Positions 30,484 through 40,377 of a stretch of 64,000 bases of DNA are shown here, one piece after another. The stretch covers positions 1 to 64,000 of the forward strand of contig NZ_CANLSZ010000003.1 in assembly GCF_947493765.1 (NCBI RefSeq), read 5' to 3'. How positions within the stretch are numbered: position 1 is the first letter of the stretch; every line of letters starts with the position of its first letter. The stretch comes from an uncultured Arthrobacter sp. GTDB lineage: Bacteria > Actinomycetota > Actinomycetes > Actinomycetales > Micrococcaceae. Position numbers and translations under genes: made by a program. Below the pieces are notes generated by a model, which saw nothing but the letters and a program-made list of their open reading frames with translations, made no database searches and was not told the origin of the DNA.

Positions 30484-33227
30484 GGGCCCACCCGCCGCGT
30501 CCCCGTCCCGCGCCACCCCCGGGAGGGCCACCGGAGGAGGGTGCGGTGGCAGCGGGCGGGCGTCCTTCGCCGTGGCGGTGGGCCGGAGACGTCCGTCTCG
30601 TCCCGGCCGTCGCCGCGGCCTGGCTCGGCGCCGTCCTGGCCCTGCGCGGGGAGGCGACCCACGCGACGGCTGCCGGGCTGATCGCCGCGGGAGCCGCGGC
30701 GGTGCTCGTGCTCCTGGCTCTGCTGTCCCCGGGGGAGGATCGCCGCCCCTGGGCCGTCCTGCCGGTGCAGGGCATCGTCCCCCTGGCAGCCCTGGCGCTG
30801 GTCCTGCTCTCCACCGGCGGCAGTCTCGCCCGGGCGGAGTACGGGCCGGTGGCCGACGCCGCCGAGGGGAAGATCCCGCTCGTGGCCCTGCTCCGGGTCT
30901 CCGGAGAGCCCGTGGCCGTGGGACCGGGTTCGTTCGGCGGCGGTGACCGCTTCATGGTCGAGGCGGTGGTGACCGGGGGGATGCTGCGTGGCAGGACCTT
31001 CGCCGCCCGGACCCCGGTCGTGGTCTTCGGCCCGGAGCTGTGGGGCACCCTGGGGACGGGGGACACGGTCCGCGCCTCCGGGACAGTGGCTCCGCCGGAC
31101 CGGATCGGCCGAGCGGTGGCGGTCTTCGTCCCCGCGGGCGCGCCGGTGATCGGGAAGGCCGGCGGCTGGCTCGCCCACACCGCGGACCTCAGGCGCGATG
31201 TCCGTAACCTCTCGCTGCGCGACGACCGGGACGGGGGCCTGCTGCCGGGGATGACTCTGGGTGATCGCACGGGCATGGACCCGGCACTCGCCGACGCGAT
31301 GAGGACGACAGGTCTGACGCATCTCACCGCCGTGAGCGGGGCGAACTGCTCCTACGTGGTCGGATTCGCCTACCTGGGCCTGCGGGGGCTCCGTCTGTCC
31401 CGATTCCCTGCGGCGGCGGGTGCCGTGGTCGCCCTCCTCGGCTTCGTCCTGCTGGTCCGGCCCGAACCGAGTGTGCTCCGGGCCGCGCTCATGGGCACCA
31501 TCGGCATCGTCGCCGTGCTGTCGGGTCGGGGCAGGGTGTCCCTGACCCTCCTGCTGGTCTCGATCATCGTGCTCCTGGCGGCCGATCCGTGGCTCTGCGT
31601 GTCCTTCGCCTTCATCCTGTCCGTCCTGGCGACCTTCGGCCTCATCACGGCCGGGCCGACGGTCGTCGCGGTCCTCACACCGATCATGCCCCGGCTGATG
31701 GCGCAGGTACTCGCCATACCGCTGACCGCCCAGCTGTTCTGCCTGCCCGTCCTCGTCCTGCTCCAGCCCGCCCTGCCGCTGTACTCGCTCCCGGCGAACG
31801 TCCTGGCCTCACCCGCCGTGCCGGGCATCACCCTCCTCGGCATGCTCGCGGTCCTGGCGCTCGTCGCCGCCCCCGCGCTCGCCCACCCGCTGATCCTCGC
31901 GGCGCAGTGGGGCACGCGGTGGGTGGCAGGCGTCGCCGAGACGTTCGCCGCGGCACCGGTGGCGTCACTGCCCTGGGTGCCCGGCATCGGGGGCACCGCA
32001 CTCGCGGCCGTCGGCTCAGCCCTCGTGCTGCTCGTCATCATGCGCGGGACACACTCCCGAGGACACCGCCGCAGGGCGCGGGACGGGCCGGCCGGCCGGA
32101 GCCGGAACGCGCACCAGAGCCCGGACGCGGACAGGTCCCGGGGGCGGACACCCCCTGCAGGGACACCCCCTGCACGGACACCCCCTGCACGGAAACCCAT
32201 CACACCGGGGCCACACCCCCCGGACGGGCGATGGCCGCGGCGGCACGGAGGACCACCATCGCGCGCCGTCGTCGTGACGATCCTGGTCCTGGTGCTCGCC
32301 GTCGGAGCAGTGCTCGTCGTACGGACCCCGGCGCCCGTGGAGGAGCGGTGGGTCATGGCCCTGTGCGACGTCGGGCAGGGCGACGGGATCGTCGTCAGGA
32401 CCACGGCCAGCCATGCCCTGGTGGTCGACGTCGGACCCGACCCCGACGCCATGGACCGCTGCCTGGACCGCCTGGGCATCGGGGTGATCGACGCGCTGGT
32501 GATCTCGCATCTGCACGAGGACCACTACGGGGGCATCGCCGGTGCTGTCCGGGGACGCACCGTGGACGCGCTGTACTACTCCACGGGGGAGGACGGCCTG
32601 CCCCGGGCGGTGACCGAGGCCGCGCTCGACGCGGGGGTGGACGCCACGAGACTGACGGAGGCCTCGGATCTCGATCTGCCGCCACTGGACGTCGAGGTCC
32701 TCCACGCCGGCGGACACGACGCGGGAGCGGAGGAGAACGATTCGAGTGCGGTGCTCCGGGTGCTCGTCCCCGCGCCGGGGCGATCCCTCGGTGTACTGCT
32801 GATGGGCGACCTCGAGGAACGGGCCACCGACGTCCTGCTGCGGGAGCACCCCGCGCTGACCGAGGGCTCCGTGGACGTGCTGAAGATCGCCCACCACGGC
32901 GCGCGGAACGGGGGAACGGCGATCATCGACGCCGTCAGGCCGCATCTGGCCCTCATCTCCGCGGGACGCGACAACGACTACGGTCACCCGCACCCGGAGA
33001 CCCTGGAGGCGCTGGCCGCCGACGGCATCGCCGTCGCCCGGACGGACGACCTCGGCTCCTTCAGAGTCGACGTCGTGGGTACGAGACTCGAGGTGCGCGC
33101 CGCGGGACGAGTCTCCGGCCGCCGCCCGGCACGCGGGGGACGAGGAGCCGCCCGGCACGCGGGGGACGAGGAGCCGCAGGGTCCGGCCTCGACAGCCCGA
33201 CCCGACGGCTCCGGGGCGCGGCTTTGA
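30480..33227 (+). CDS. comEC: ComEC/Rec2-type DNA internalization channel protein
   Basis: The 915-aa protein is the predicted channel moving single-stranded DNA across the membrane. It has N-terminal hydrophobic helices, an OB-like extracytoplasmic part, the competence domain with TGLTHLTAVSGANCSYV (about 280-296) and many membrane helices, then a Pro/Arg-rich cytoplasmic linker with 15-bp repeats, and a C-terminal metallo-beta-lactamase-like domain (about 610-880, ISHLHEDHYGG, IAHHGARNG). The GTG start overlaps the comEA TGA. The last residues are shaped by a 26-bp duplication. No competence pilus genes are in the window. Confidence 0.93.
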   Translation: MRAHPPRPRPAPPPGGPPEEGAVAAGGRPSPWRWAGDVRLVPAVAAAWLGAVLALRGEATHATAAGLIAAGAAAVLVLLALLSPGEDRRPWAVLPVQGIVPLAALALVLLSTGGSLARAEYGPVADAAEGKIPLVALLRVSGEPVAVGPGSFGGGDRFMVEAVVTGGMLRGRTFAARTPVVVFGPELWGTLGTGDTVRASGTVAPPDRIGRAVAVFVPAGAPVIGKAGGWLAHTADLRRDVRNLSLRDDRDGGLLPGMTLGDRTGMDPALADAMRTTGLTHLTAVSGANCSYVVGFAYLGLRGLRLSRFPAAAGAVVALLGFVLLVRPEPSVLRAALMGTIGIVAVLSGRGRVSLTLLLVSIIVLLAADPWLCVSFAFILSVLATFGLITAGPTVVAVLTPIMPRLMAQVLAIPLTAQLFCLPVLVLLQPALPLYSLPANVLASPAVPGITLLGMLAVLALVAAPALAHPLILAAQWGTRWVAGVAETFAAAPVASLPWVPGIGGTALAAVGSALVLLVIMRGTHSRGHRRRARDGPAGRSRNAHQSPDADRSRGRTPPAGTPPARTPPARKPITPGPHPPDGRWPRRHGGPPSRAVVVTILVLVLAVGAVLVVRTPAPVEERWVMALCDVGQGDGIVVRTTASHALVVDVGPDPDAMDRCLDRLGIGVIDALVISHLHEDHYGGIAGAVRGRTVDALYYSTGEDGLPRAVTEAALDAGVDATRLTEASDLDLPPLDVEVLHAGGHDAGAEENDSSAVLRVLVPAPGRSLGVLLMGDLEERATDVLLREHPALTEGSVDVLKIAHHGARNGGTAIIDAVRPHLALISAGRDNDYGHPHPETLEALAADGIAVARTDDLGSFRVDVVGTRLEVRAAGRVSGRRPARGGRGAARHAGDEEPQGPASTARPDGSGARL
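32146..32190 (+). repeat. Three 15-bp tandem repeats in comEC
   Basis: GGACACCCCCTGCAC occurs at 32146 (last base G), 32161 and 32176. The units encode repeated T-P-P-A-R in the linker between the membrane domain and the nuclease-like domain. Confidence 0.8.
33122..33173 (+). repeat. Perfect 26-bp tandem duplication at the comEC 3' end
   Basis: Bases 33122-33147 and 33148-33173 are identical. Because 26 is not a multiple of three, the two copies are read in different frames, giving two unrelated peptide segments near the ComEC C-terminus. Confidence 0.9.
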
Positions 33228-33282
33228 GGCGCGGTGGTGCCGTGCGACAGTAGGTGTTGATCCAACAGAAGGGAGCCGCCTC

Positions 33283-34299
33283 GTGGCCACACCGCCGAAG
33301 GGTGCGCGCAGCAGCGGCGGCAGCCGGCAGCCCACCTCCTGGCGAGAGGCGAAGCCGTCCGCCGTCGTCCTCCTGACCGGTCCCGAGGAGTACCTGGCCT
33401 CCAGGGCCGCCGAGTCCATCCGTCACCAGGTCCGGGCGGTGCAGCCCGACGCCGAGCTCGTCCGCTTCGACGCCGGAGCCTACGAGACCGGTGCCCTCGC
33501 CCTCCAGACCAGCCCGTCGCTGTTCGGCGACTGGAAGATCATCGAGGCTTCGGGCCTGGCCCAGATGAGCGACGACTTCCTCGTGGATGCGCTCGCCTAC
33601 CTCACCGATCCGGCGCCCGACGTCGTACTCGTACTGAGCCACGCGGGCGGCAACCGCGGCAAGAAGCTGCTCGACGCGGTGAAGGCCATGGGGAGCGCCA
33701 CGATCGTCGAGTGCCAGCCCCTGAAGAAGGACGCCGAGAGGGCGGACTTCGTCACCACGGAGTTCCGTCTCGCACGGCGCCGCATCGAACCGGACGCCGT
33801 CCGGGCCCTCGTCGCCTCCGTCGGCTCCCGGCTGGCCGAGCTCGCCGCGGCCTGCCAGCAGCTGATCGCCGACACCTCCGACGAGGTGACCGTGGAGCTG
33901 ATCGAGAAGTACTACGGCGGCCGGATCGAGGCCACCGGCTTCAAGGTGGCCGACGCCGCGCTGGCCGGGCGTACCGCCCAGGCGCTGTCGATGCTCCGCC
34001 ATGCGCTCGCGACAGGCGCCGACCCCGTGCCGATCGTGGCCGCGCTCGCCATGAAGGTGCGTGCGGTGGCGAAGGTCCACGGGGCCAGGGGTTCCTCGGG
34101 CCAGCTGGCCGGGGAACTGGGCATGGCGCCGTGGCAGGTGGACCAGGCGCGCAGGGAGGCCCGGCGCTTCAGCTCGGCAGCCCTCGCACGCAGCGTCCGC
34201 GCCCTCGCAGACGCGGACGCCCAGGTCAAGGGCGAGGCGCGTGATCCGGTGTACGCGGTGGAGCGGGCGGTCACCGTCATAGCACTCGGCGACGACTGA
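33283..34299 (+). CDS. holA: DNA polymerase III delta subunit
   Basis: The 338-aa clamp-loader subunit opens the beta clamp. Recognised by the N-terminal segment VVLLTGPEEYLASRAAE (about 27-43) and the central motif AACQQLIADTSDEVT, with the all-alpha C-terminal collar domain. GTG start with AAGGGAG nine bases upstream. It follows comEC after 55 bases, a common actinobacterial order, and ends before a large hairpin shared with rpsT. Confidence 0.93.
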   Translation: MATPPKGARSSGGSRQPTSWREAKPSAVVLLTGPEEYLASRAAESIRHQVRAVQPDAELVRFDAGAYETGALALQTSPSLFGDWKIIEASGLAQMSDDFLVDALAYLTDPAPDVVLVLSHAGGNRGKKLLDAVKAMGSATIVECQPLKKDAERADFVTTEFRLARRRIEPDAVRALVASVGSRLAELAAACQQLIADTSDEVTVELIEKYYGGRIEATGFKVADAALAGRTAQALSMLRHALATGADPVPIVAALAMKVRAVAKVHGARGSSGQLAGELGMAPWQVDQARREARRFSSAALARSVRALADADAQVKGEARDPVYAVERAVTVIALGDD

Positions 34300-34354
34300 C
34301 CGGAGCGGGTGCCGGGCTGCCGGAACGACGGAGGACACGATCCCCGGGGAACGA

Positions 34355-34435
34355 CGGAGGGCCCCACTCCCGAGGGAGTGGGGCCCTCCGCGAGAGGGTC
34401 CTCAGCTCGGCTCCCGAGGGAGTGGGGCCCTCCGT
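34355..34435. terminator. Strong bidirectional hairpin with a second partial copy, between holA and rpsT
   Basis: CGGAGGGCCCCACTCCC (34355-34371) pairs perfectly with 34374-34390, giving a 17-bp stem. The right half, starting CTCCCGAGGGAGTGG, is repeated over 24 bases ending at 34435. The genes on both sides converge here, so it should terminate both transcripts. Confidence 0.75.
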
Positions 34436-34450
34436 GCAAGGGTCAGCAGC

Positions 34451-34711
34451 TCAGAGCGCGTTGACCTTCTTGGAGATCGCGGACTTGCGGTTCGCCGCAT
34501 TGTTGCGGTGCAGCACACCCTTGCTGACAGCCTTGTCCAGCTTGCGGCTGGCGGTCTGCAGAGCCGTCGTGGCGCCGTCCTTGTCCGAGCCGGCGATCGC
34601 CGTGTGCACGGCGCGGATGGCCGTCTTCAACTCGGAGTTGATGGAGCTGTTGCGCTGCCTCGCCTTCTCGTTGGTGAGGATGCGCTTCTTCTGGGACTTG
34701 ATATTTGCCAC
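34451..34711 (-). CDS. rpsT: 30S ribosomal protein S20
   Basis: The 86-aa basic protein binds 16S rRNA in the small subunit. The whole family pattern is present, from [20 protein letters not shown] to [22 protein letters not shown] 34711 is chosen, since the longer open frame adds sequence not found in S20. An upstream AAAGAAAG is a weak ribosome binding site. It converges with holA. Confidence 0.96.
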   Translation of the reverse strand: MANIKSQKKRILTNEKARQRNSSINSELKTAIRAVHTAIAGSDKDGATTALQTASRKLDKAVSKGVLHRNNAANRKSAISKKVNAL

Positions 34712-34843
34712 GTATGAGAACTTTCTTTGTATTGCGGACTGGTCGTGAGGGTAGTTCGGCCGACCGACGACTGAGCGGCGTGGGGATACCGTGTGGAGAT
34801 CGGCTGAAGTGCCCGGAGACCTGCGCGGACACACAGCTGTAAA

Positions 34844-34849
34844 GACTAG
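34844..34849 (-). promoter_or_regulatory. Candidate rpsT promoter -10 box
   Basis: TAGTCT on the minus strand, about 130 bases upstream of the rpsT start, is the best -10 candidate in the 212-base gap. No convincing -35 is seen and nothing else is recognised in the gap. Confidence 0.3.
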
Positions 34850-34923
34850 CAGAAACGGGCATCGGACAGGGCTGGGTGCCGGCGCCGTCCGCCGGGACGC
34901 CCCGGTCCACGGCCCGTCGCGGG

Positions 34924-35490
34924 TCAGTCGAGCAGGTGCTCGGGCACGGATGCGATGACCCGGCGGAAGCGGTCGACGTCGAGCACGGCTCCCTCGCGCC
35001 GGATGTCCCCGGAGCCGATGCGCAGCAGCCGGTCCACCTTCACCTCGCTGGGCCGCCCCTGCCGGTCCCAGGCACCCGTGCCGATGTCGACATAGCGGTC
35101 GTCATGCTCCAGGGCGTTGTTGCGGTCCCGGCTCGTGAGCATCAGACCGAGCAGTGTCCCGCCGTCGCGCCCCACGAGCAGCACCGGTCGATCCTTGCCC
35201 CGGCTCGGATCGTCCTCGTACGCCACCCAGGTCCAGACGATCTCGCCGGGATCCGGCTCCCCGTCGTGGGAGGGGGAGTAGGACAGCAGTGCCCGCTCCC
35301 GAGGAGTGTCCTGGGTCCCGCGTGCCCGCCGTGGGCCCGGTCGGGGCGCGGGGGCGCTCTGCCCGCGGCCTCCGGTGGAGCGTGTCCGTCGACCGCTGCG
35401 GCGGCCGACGGCACCCGTGGTGTCCGAGGCGCTGTCGACCACGCGGATGATGCGGCGTGCCAGGGACAGGAGGGATCCGACACTTACCAT
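34924..35490 (-). CDS. MazF/PemK-like endoribonuclease-fold protein without an adjacent antitoxin
   Basis: The 188-aa protein has a C-terminal PemK/MazF fold (about 80-188) beginning [27 protein letters not shown] and continuing [10 protein letters not shown]. The N-terminal 75 residues are Arg/Ser/Gly-rich and probably disordered, unlike classical MazF of about 115 aa. No antitoxin gene lies upstream or downstream. The ATG has TACGAT seven bases before it on the minus strand. Solitary homologues near rpsT and lepA occur in related actinobacteria as far as I recall, so it may be a housekeeping or orphan protein. RNase activity is not shown. Confidence 0.85.
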   Translation of the reverse strand: MVSVGSLLSLARRIIRVVDSASDTTGAVGRRSGRRTRSTGGRGQSAPAPRPGPRRARGTQDTPRERALLSYSPSHDGEPDPGEIVWTWVAYEDDPSRGKDRPVLLVGRDGGTLLGLMLTSRDRNNALEHDDRYVDIGTGAWDRQGRPSEVKVDRLLRIGSGDIRREGAVLDVDRFRRVIASVPEHLLD

Positions 35491-35497
35491 GCCACGG

Positions 35498-35503
35498 ATC
35501 GTA
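35498..35503 (-). promoter_or_regulatory. Candidate leaderless promoter -10 box of the MazF-like gene
   Basis: On the minus strand TACGAT is followed by seven bases and the ATG at 35490, without a Shine-Dalgarno. Confidence 0.45.
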
Positions 35504-35684
35504 CCGACCGGCGTGGGCCCGACGCCAGCCCCCGACCGCGCTGTGCGGCGCCTGCGGTACCGGGGCGTTTGCCGCCGCGTGGGACACTGAGGGGAGAGAA
35601 CTGGTGCGAACCGGCGTCGGCTGCCCGAGAGACAGCGCCGGCGCCGCGTCCGCCCTCCCTGTCCCGCGAACGTGAGGAACCCAC

Positions 35685-37538
<1,854 letters not shown>

Positions 37539-37568
37539 GAACACGCTCCGGACCACCGGGAGGTCCCG

Positions 37569-38798
37569 TTGCCTAGCGCGCTGCCCCTCGGTCTCCCGGC
37601 GCCCGAGGACGGCACCCTTCCGCCGGCCGCCGTCGACGGGGCGGCCGCGAGGGACTTCGGCCTCTACGTACACATACCGTTCTGTGCCGTCCGCTGCGGC
37701 TACTGCGATTTCAACACCTACACGGCCACCGAGCTGGGGGGAGGGGCCTCGCAGGACGCCTACGCCGACTCCGTGCTCGGCGAACTCGCCCTCGGCGCAC
37801 GGGTGCTGACCTCCTCCGGGCTACCGGAGAGGGCCCTGTCCACCGTGTTCTTCGGCGGGGGCACGCCCACGCTGCTCCCGGCGTCGGACCTCGGGACCAT
37901 CCTGCGCACCGCCACGTCGCTGTGGGGGCTGGCTCCCGGCGCCGAGGTGACCACGGAGGCGAACCCGGACTCGGTCACGCCGGAGTCCCTGCGGACGCTG
38001 CGGGAGGCCGGCTTCACCCGTGTCTCCTTCGGGATGCAGTCGGCGGTGCCCCACGTGCTCGCGGTCCTGGACCGCACCCACGCACCCTCCCGCGTACCGC
38101 AGGCGGTGGCATGGGCGAGGGAAGCGGGACTGGCCGTGAGCCTCGATCTCATCTACGGCACGCCCGGCGAATCCCTCGAGGACTGGCGGACCACCCTGAC
38201 CACCGCCCTGTCCTACGGACCGGACCACATCTCCGCCTATGCCCTGATCATCGAGGAAGGCACTCGCCTGGCCGCACGCATCCGCCGGGGTCAGGTGGCG
38301 CCCATCGACGACGACGACCACGCCGACAAGTACGCGCTCGCCGAACAGCTGCTCACCGCGGGTGGCTTCACCTGGTACGAGGTCAGCAACTGGGCACGGA
38401 CACCCGAGGACCGGTGCAGGCACAATCTCGCGTACTGGCGTGGTGACGACTGGTGGGGCGCCGGACCCGGCGCGCACTCCCATGTCGGTGGTACCCGCTG
38501 GTGGAACGTCAAGCACCCCCGGGCATACGCGCAGGCCCTGGAGGCGGGCCGCTCGCCGGCCGCCGGTCGCGAGGTCCTCTCGGACACCGATCGGTCCGTC
38601 GAGGACGTCATGCTGCGCGCCCGGCTCCGCGACGGCCTGGGCACCGACCGGCTCACCCCCGCAGGACGGACGGCCGTGGCCGGGCTCATCGCCGACGGAC
38701 TGATCGAGCCTGCCGCGGCCTTCGCCGGTTCCGTGGTGCTGACGTTCCGTGGGCGCCTGCTGGCCGACGCCGTGGTACGACGGCTCCTTCCCGACTGA
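37569..38798 (+). CDS. hemW: HemW-type radical SAM heme chaperone
   Basis: Radical SAM protein with the cluster motif CAVRCGYC (C39, C43, C46) preceded by GLYVHIPF. It contains HNLAYW and lacks the extra features of coproporphyrinogen dehydrogenase HemN, so heme trafficking is the better call. Length is 409 aa. TTG start with GGGAGG five bases upstream. It lies just behind lepA, as in many bacteria. Confidence 0.92.
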   Translation: MPSALPLGLPAPEDGTLPPAAVDGAAARDFGLYVHIPFCAVRCGYCDFNTYTATELGGGASQDAYADSVLGELALGARVLTSSGLPERALSTVFFGGGTPTLLPASDLGTILRTATSLWGLAPGAEVTTEANPDSVTPESLRTLREAGFTRVSFGMQSAVPHVLAVLDRTHAPSRVPQAVAWAREAGLAVSLDLIYGTPGESLEDWRTTLTTALSYGPDHISAYALIIEEGTRLAARIRRGQVAPIDDDDHADKYALAEQLLTAGGFTWYEVSNWARTPEDRCRHNLAYWRGDDWWGAGPGAHSHVGGTRWWNVKHPRAYAQALEAGRSPAAGREVLSDTDRSVEDVMLRARLRDGLGTDRLTPAGRTAVAGLIADGLIEPAAAFAGSVVLTFRGRLLADAVVRRLLPD

Positions 38799-38810
38799 GG
38801 CGCGGGGTGT

Positions 38811-38851
38811 GCCTCCCGGACGGGGCCGCGCGGCCGGCTGTCGGGGGAGGC
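38811..38851. terminator. Hairpin between convergent hemW and DUF4870 genes
   Basis: GCCTCCC (38811-38817) pairs with GGGAGGC (38845-38851), and the palindrome GGCCGCGCGGCC (38824-38835) can form an inner hairpin. It occupies most of the 60-base gap. Confidence 0.5.
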
Positions 38852-38858
38852 CCGGGCG

Positions 38859-39275
38859 TCAGGGGATGAGGCGCAGGTTCAGGGCGTAGCGGTAGGGCTT
38901 GCCGCGGTTGACCTGGATGCCGGCGTGGACGGAGAGGAGGGTGACGGTGAGCCAGATCAGCGCATTGAGGACAGCGAACACCGCGCCGATCACGGGGATG
39001 AGCGAGAGCAGCCAGGCCAGAAGTGCGAGGACGGTCGGGGGCAGCGTGAAGTTCAGCGCCTCCTTCGACTCCTGCGCGGTGAAGGGGCCCCGGTTCCTGA
39101 AGATCAGGTAGATCAGCAGGGAGGGGATGAAGCCGAGGATCCCGCCGAAGTGGGCCAGGGTGGCGAACTGCCGGTCCTCCGACGCCGTCAGGGGTGGGGC
39201 CTGGGCCGGCGTCCCCTCGAACGCGGACTCCGAGGTGCGCTGCCCGCGCTGCGGGTTCTCGGCTCTGTTGGACAA
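38859..39275 (-). CDS. DUF4870 small membrane protein
   Basis: The 138-aa protein has a hydrophilic N-terminus with SEDRQFATLAHFGGILGFIPSL, the charged loop RNRGPFTAQESKEALNF typical of DUF4870, and about three membrane segments. Function is unknown. The start is TTG 39275, supported by AAGGAAG five bases upstream on the minus strand. It converges with hemW and is preceded by the DUF3097 gene on the same strand. Confidence 0.82.
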   Translation of the reverse strand: MSNRAENPQRGQRTSESAFEGTPAQAPPLTASEDRQFATLAHFGGILGFIPSLLIYLIFRNRGPFTAQESKEALNFTLPPTVLALLAWLLSLIPVIGAVFAVLNALIWLTVTLLSVHAGIQVNRGKPYRYALNLRLIP

Positions 39276-39353
39276 CGGGCTTCCTTTGCTGGCGGGCGGA
39301 TCCTGGACTCCGCCGTCTGGGTCAAGGATACGTGCTGGTCGGTCCAGGGCGAC

Positions 39354-40205
39354 TCAGGCCCGGCCCGGGGCGGCCGTGAGGAAGTCGATGACCTCCTCGA
39401 TGCGACCGAGCAGCGAGGGTTCCAGATCCGCGTAGCTGGAGACCGAGCCGAGGATGCGCTTCCACCCGTGCGCCACGTCTGCCTGGTCGTGGTGCGCCCA
39501 GCCGAGACCCGCGAGGATACCGGTCTTCCAGTCCTGCCCGCGCGGCACCACGGGCCAGGCGGTGAGGCCAAGCACGCCCGGTCTCACCGCCTGCCAGACG
39601 TCCACGTAGGGATGCCCCACGATCAGGACGTGCTCCTGGGCCCCGGGAACGGTCATGGCCTGCCGGGCGATCCGCGACTCCTTGGTGCCCGGGAGCAGGT
39701 GGTCGACGACGATGCCGAGTCGGCGCCCCAGCCCGGGAGCGAAGGAGCGGATGGCACCCTCGAGGTCGTCCACGCCGTGCAGCGGCTCGACCACGATTCC
39801 CTCCAGCCGCAGGTCGTCCCCCCAGACCTTCTCGACGAGTTCGGCGTCGTGTTGGCCCTCCACCCAGATCCTGCTGGCCAGGGCGGTGCGCGCCCTCGGG
39901 TTCTCCACCCGCACCGAGCCGGAGGCCGTCCTGGTGGACGCGGGCACCTTCGCGGCGGCCGGCGCGACGACGTGCACCGGAACGCCCTCGAGCAAGAACC
40001 CGTGGCCCAGGCGGAAGGTCCGCTGCTTGCCGCGCCGGTCCTCGAGGACCATGACGTGGAGTCCGCCCGACTTCTCCACCCGCAGCACGGCCCCGACGAA
40101 GCCGCTCTGGACGTCCTCGAGGACCATCTGTCGCTCCACGGGCACGTCGCGGAGCTGCACGCGCGCCGGTGCGGAGAGATCCTGTGCGCCCCAGCCGTAG
40201 TCCAT
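39354..40205 (-). CDS. DUF3097 family protein with a Toprim-like segment
   Basis: A 283-aa actinobacterial protein starting MDYGWGAQDL. By eye, the central part resembles a Toprim fold: WVEGQHDAELVEKVWGDD (acidic E-G motif, about 117-134) followed by GIVVDHLLPGTKESRIARQ. Such folds occur in primases, topoisomerases and small nucleases. No function is established that I know of. GGAGGACAGG precedes ATG 40205. It is divergent from hrcA, and CIRCE lies in the shared gap. Confidence 0.82.
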   Translation of the reverse strand: MDYGWGAQDLSAPARVQLRDVPVERQMVLEDVQSGFVGAVLRVEKSGGLHVMVLEDRRGKQRTFRLGHGFLLEGVPVHVVAPAAAKVPASTRTASGSVRVENPRARTALASRIWVEGQHDAELVEKVWGDDLRLEGIVVEPLHGVDDLEGAIRSFAPGLGRRLGIVVDHLLPGTKESRIARQAMTVPGAQEHVLIVGHPYVDVWQAVRPGVLGLTAWPVVPRGQDWKTGILAGLGWAHHDQADVAHGWKRILGSVSSYADLEPSLLGRIEEVIDFLTAAPGRA

Positions 40206-40288
40206 CCCTGACCTGTCCTCCAGACGACGGTCCGGGCGGATGCCGGCACCGGTGTCCAATGCTAACAATCGGCCGGATCGTATTAGAC

Positions 40289-40315
40289 TTGGCACTTGGG
40301 CGTGTCGAGTGCTAA
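40289..40315 (+). promoter_or_regulatory. CIRCE element (HrcA operator) upstream of hrcA
   Basis: TTGGCACTT (40289-40297), nine bases, then GAGTGCTAA (40307-40315). The consensus arms are TTAGCACTC and GAGTGCTAA, so the right arm is perfect and the left has two mismatches. A candidate -10 (TAGACT, 40284-40289) touches the left arm, which suits repression of hrcA-dnaJ by HrcA. Confidence 0.8.
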
Positions 40316-40377
40316 CCGCTCGGGCCGCCCGCGTCGCGAGCCCACGACAGAGGAACAGACCCGGAGGTGACCAGACG

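Noticed and set aside
34924-35490. Complete type II toxin-antitoxin locus
   Set aside because: No small antitoxin frame with coupling is found on either side of the MazF-like gene.
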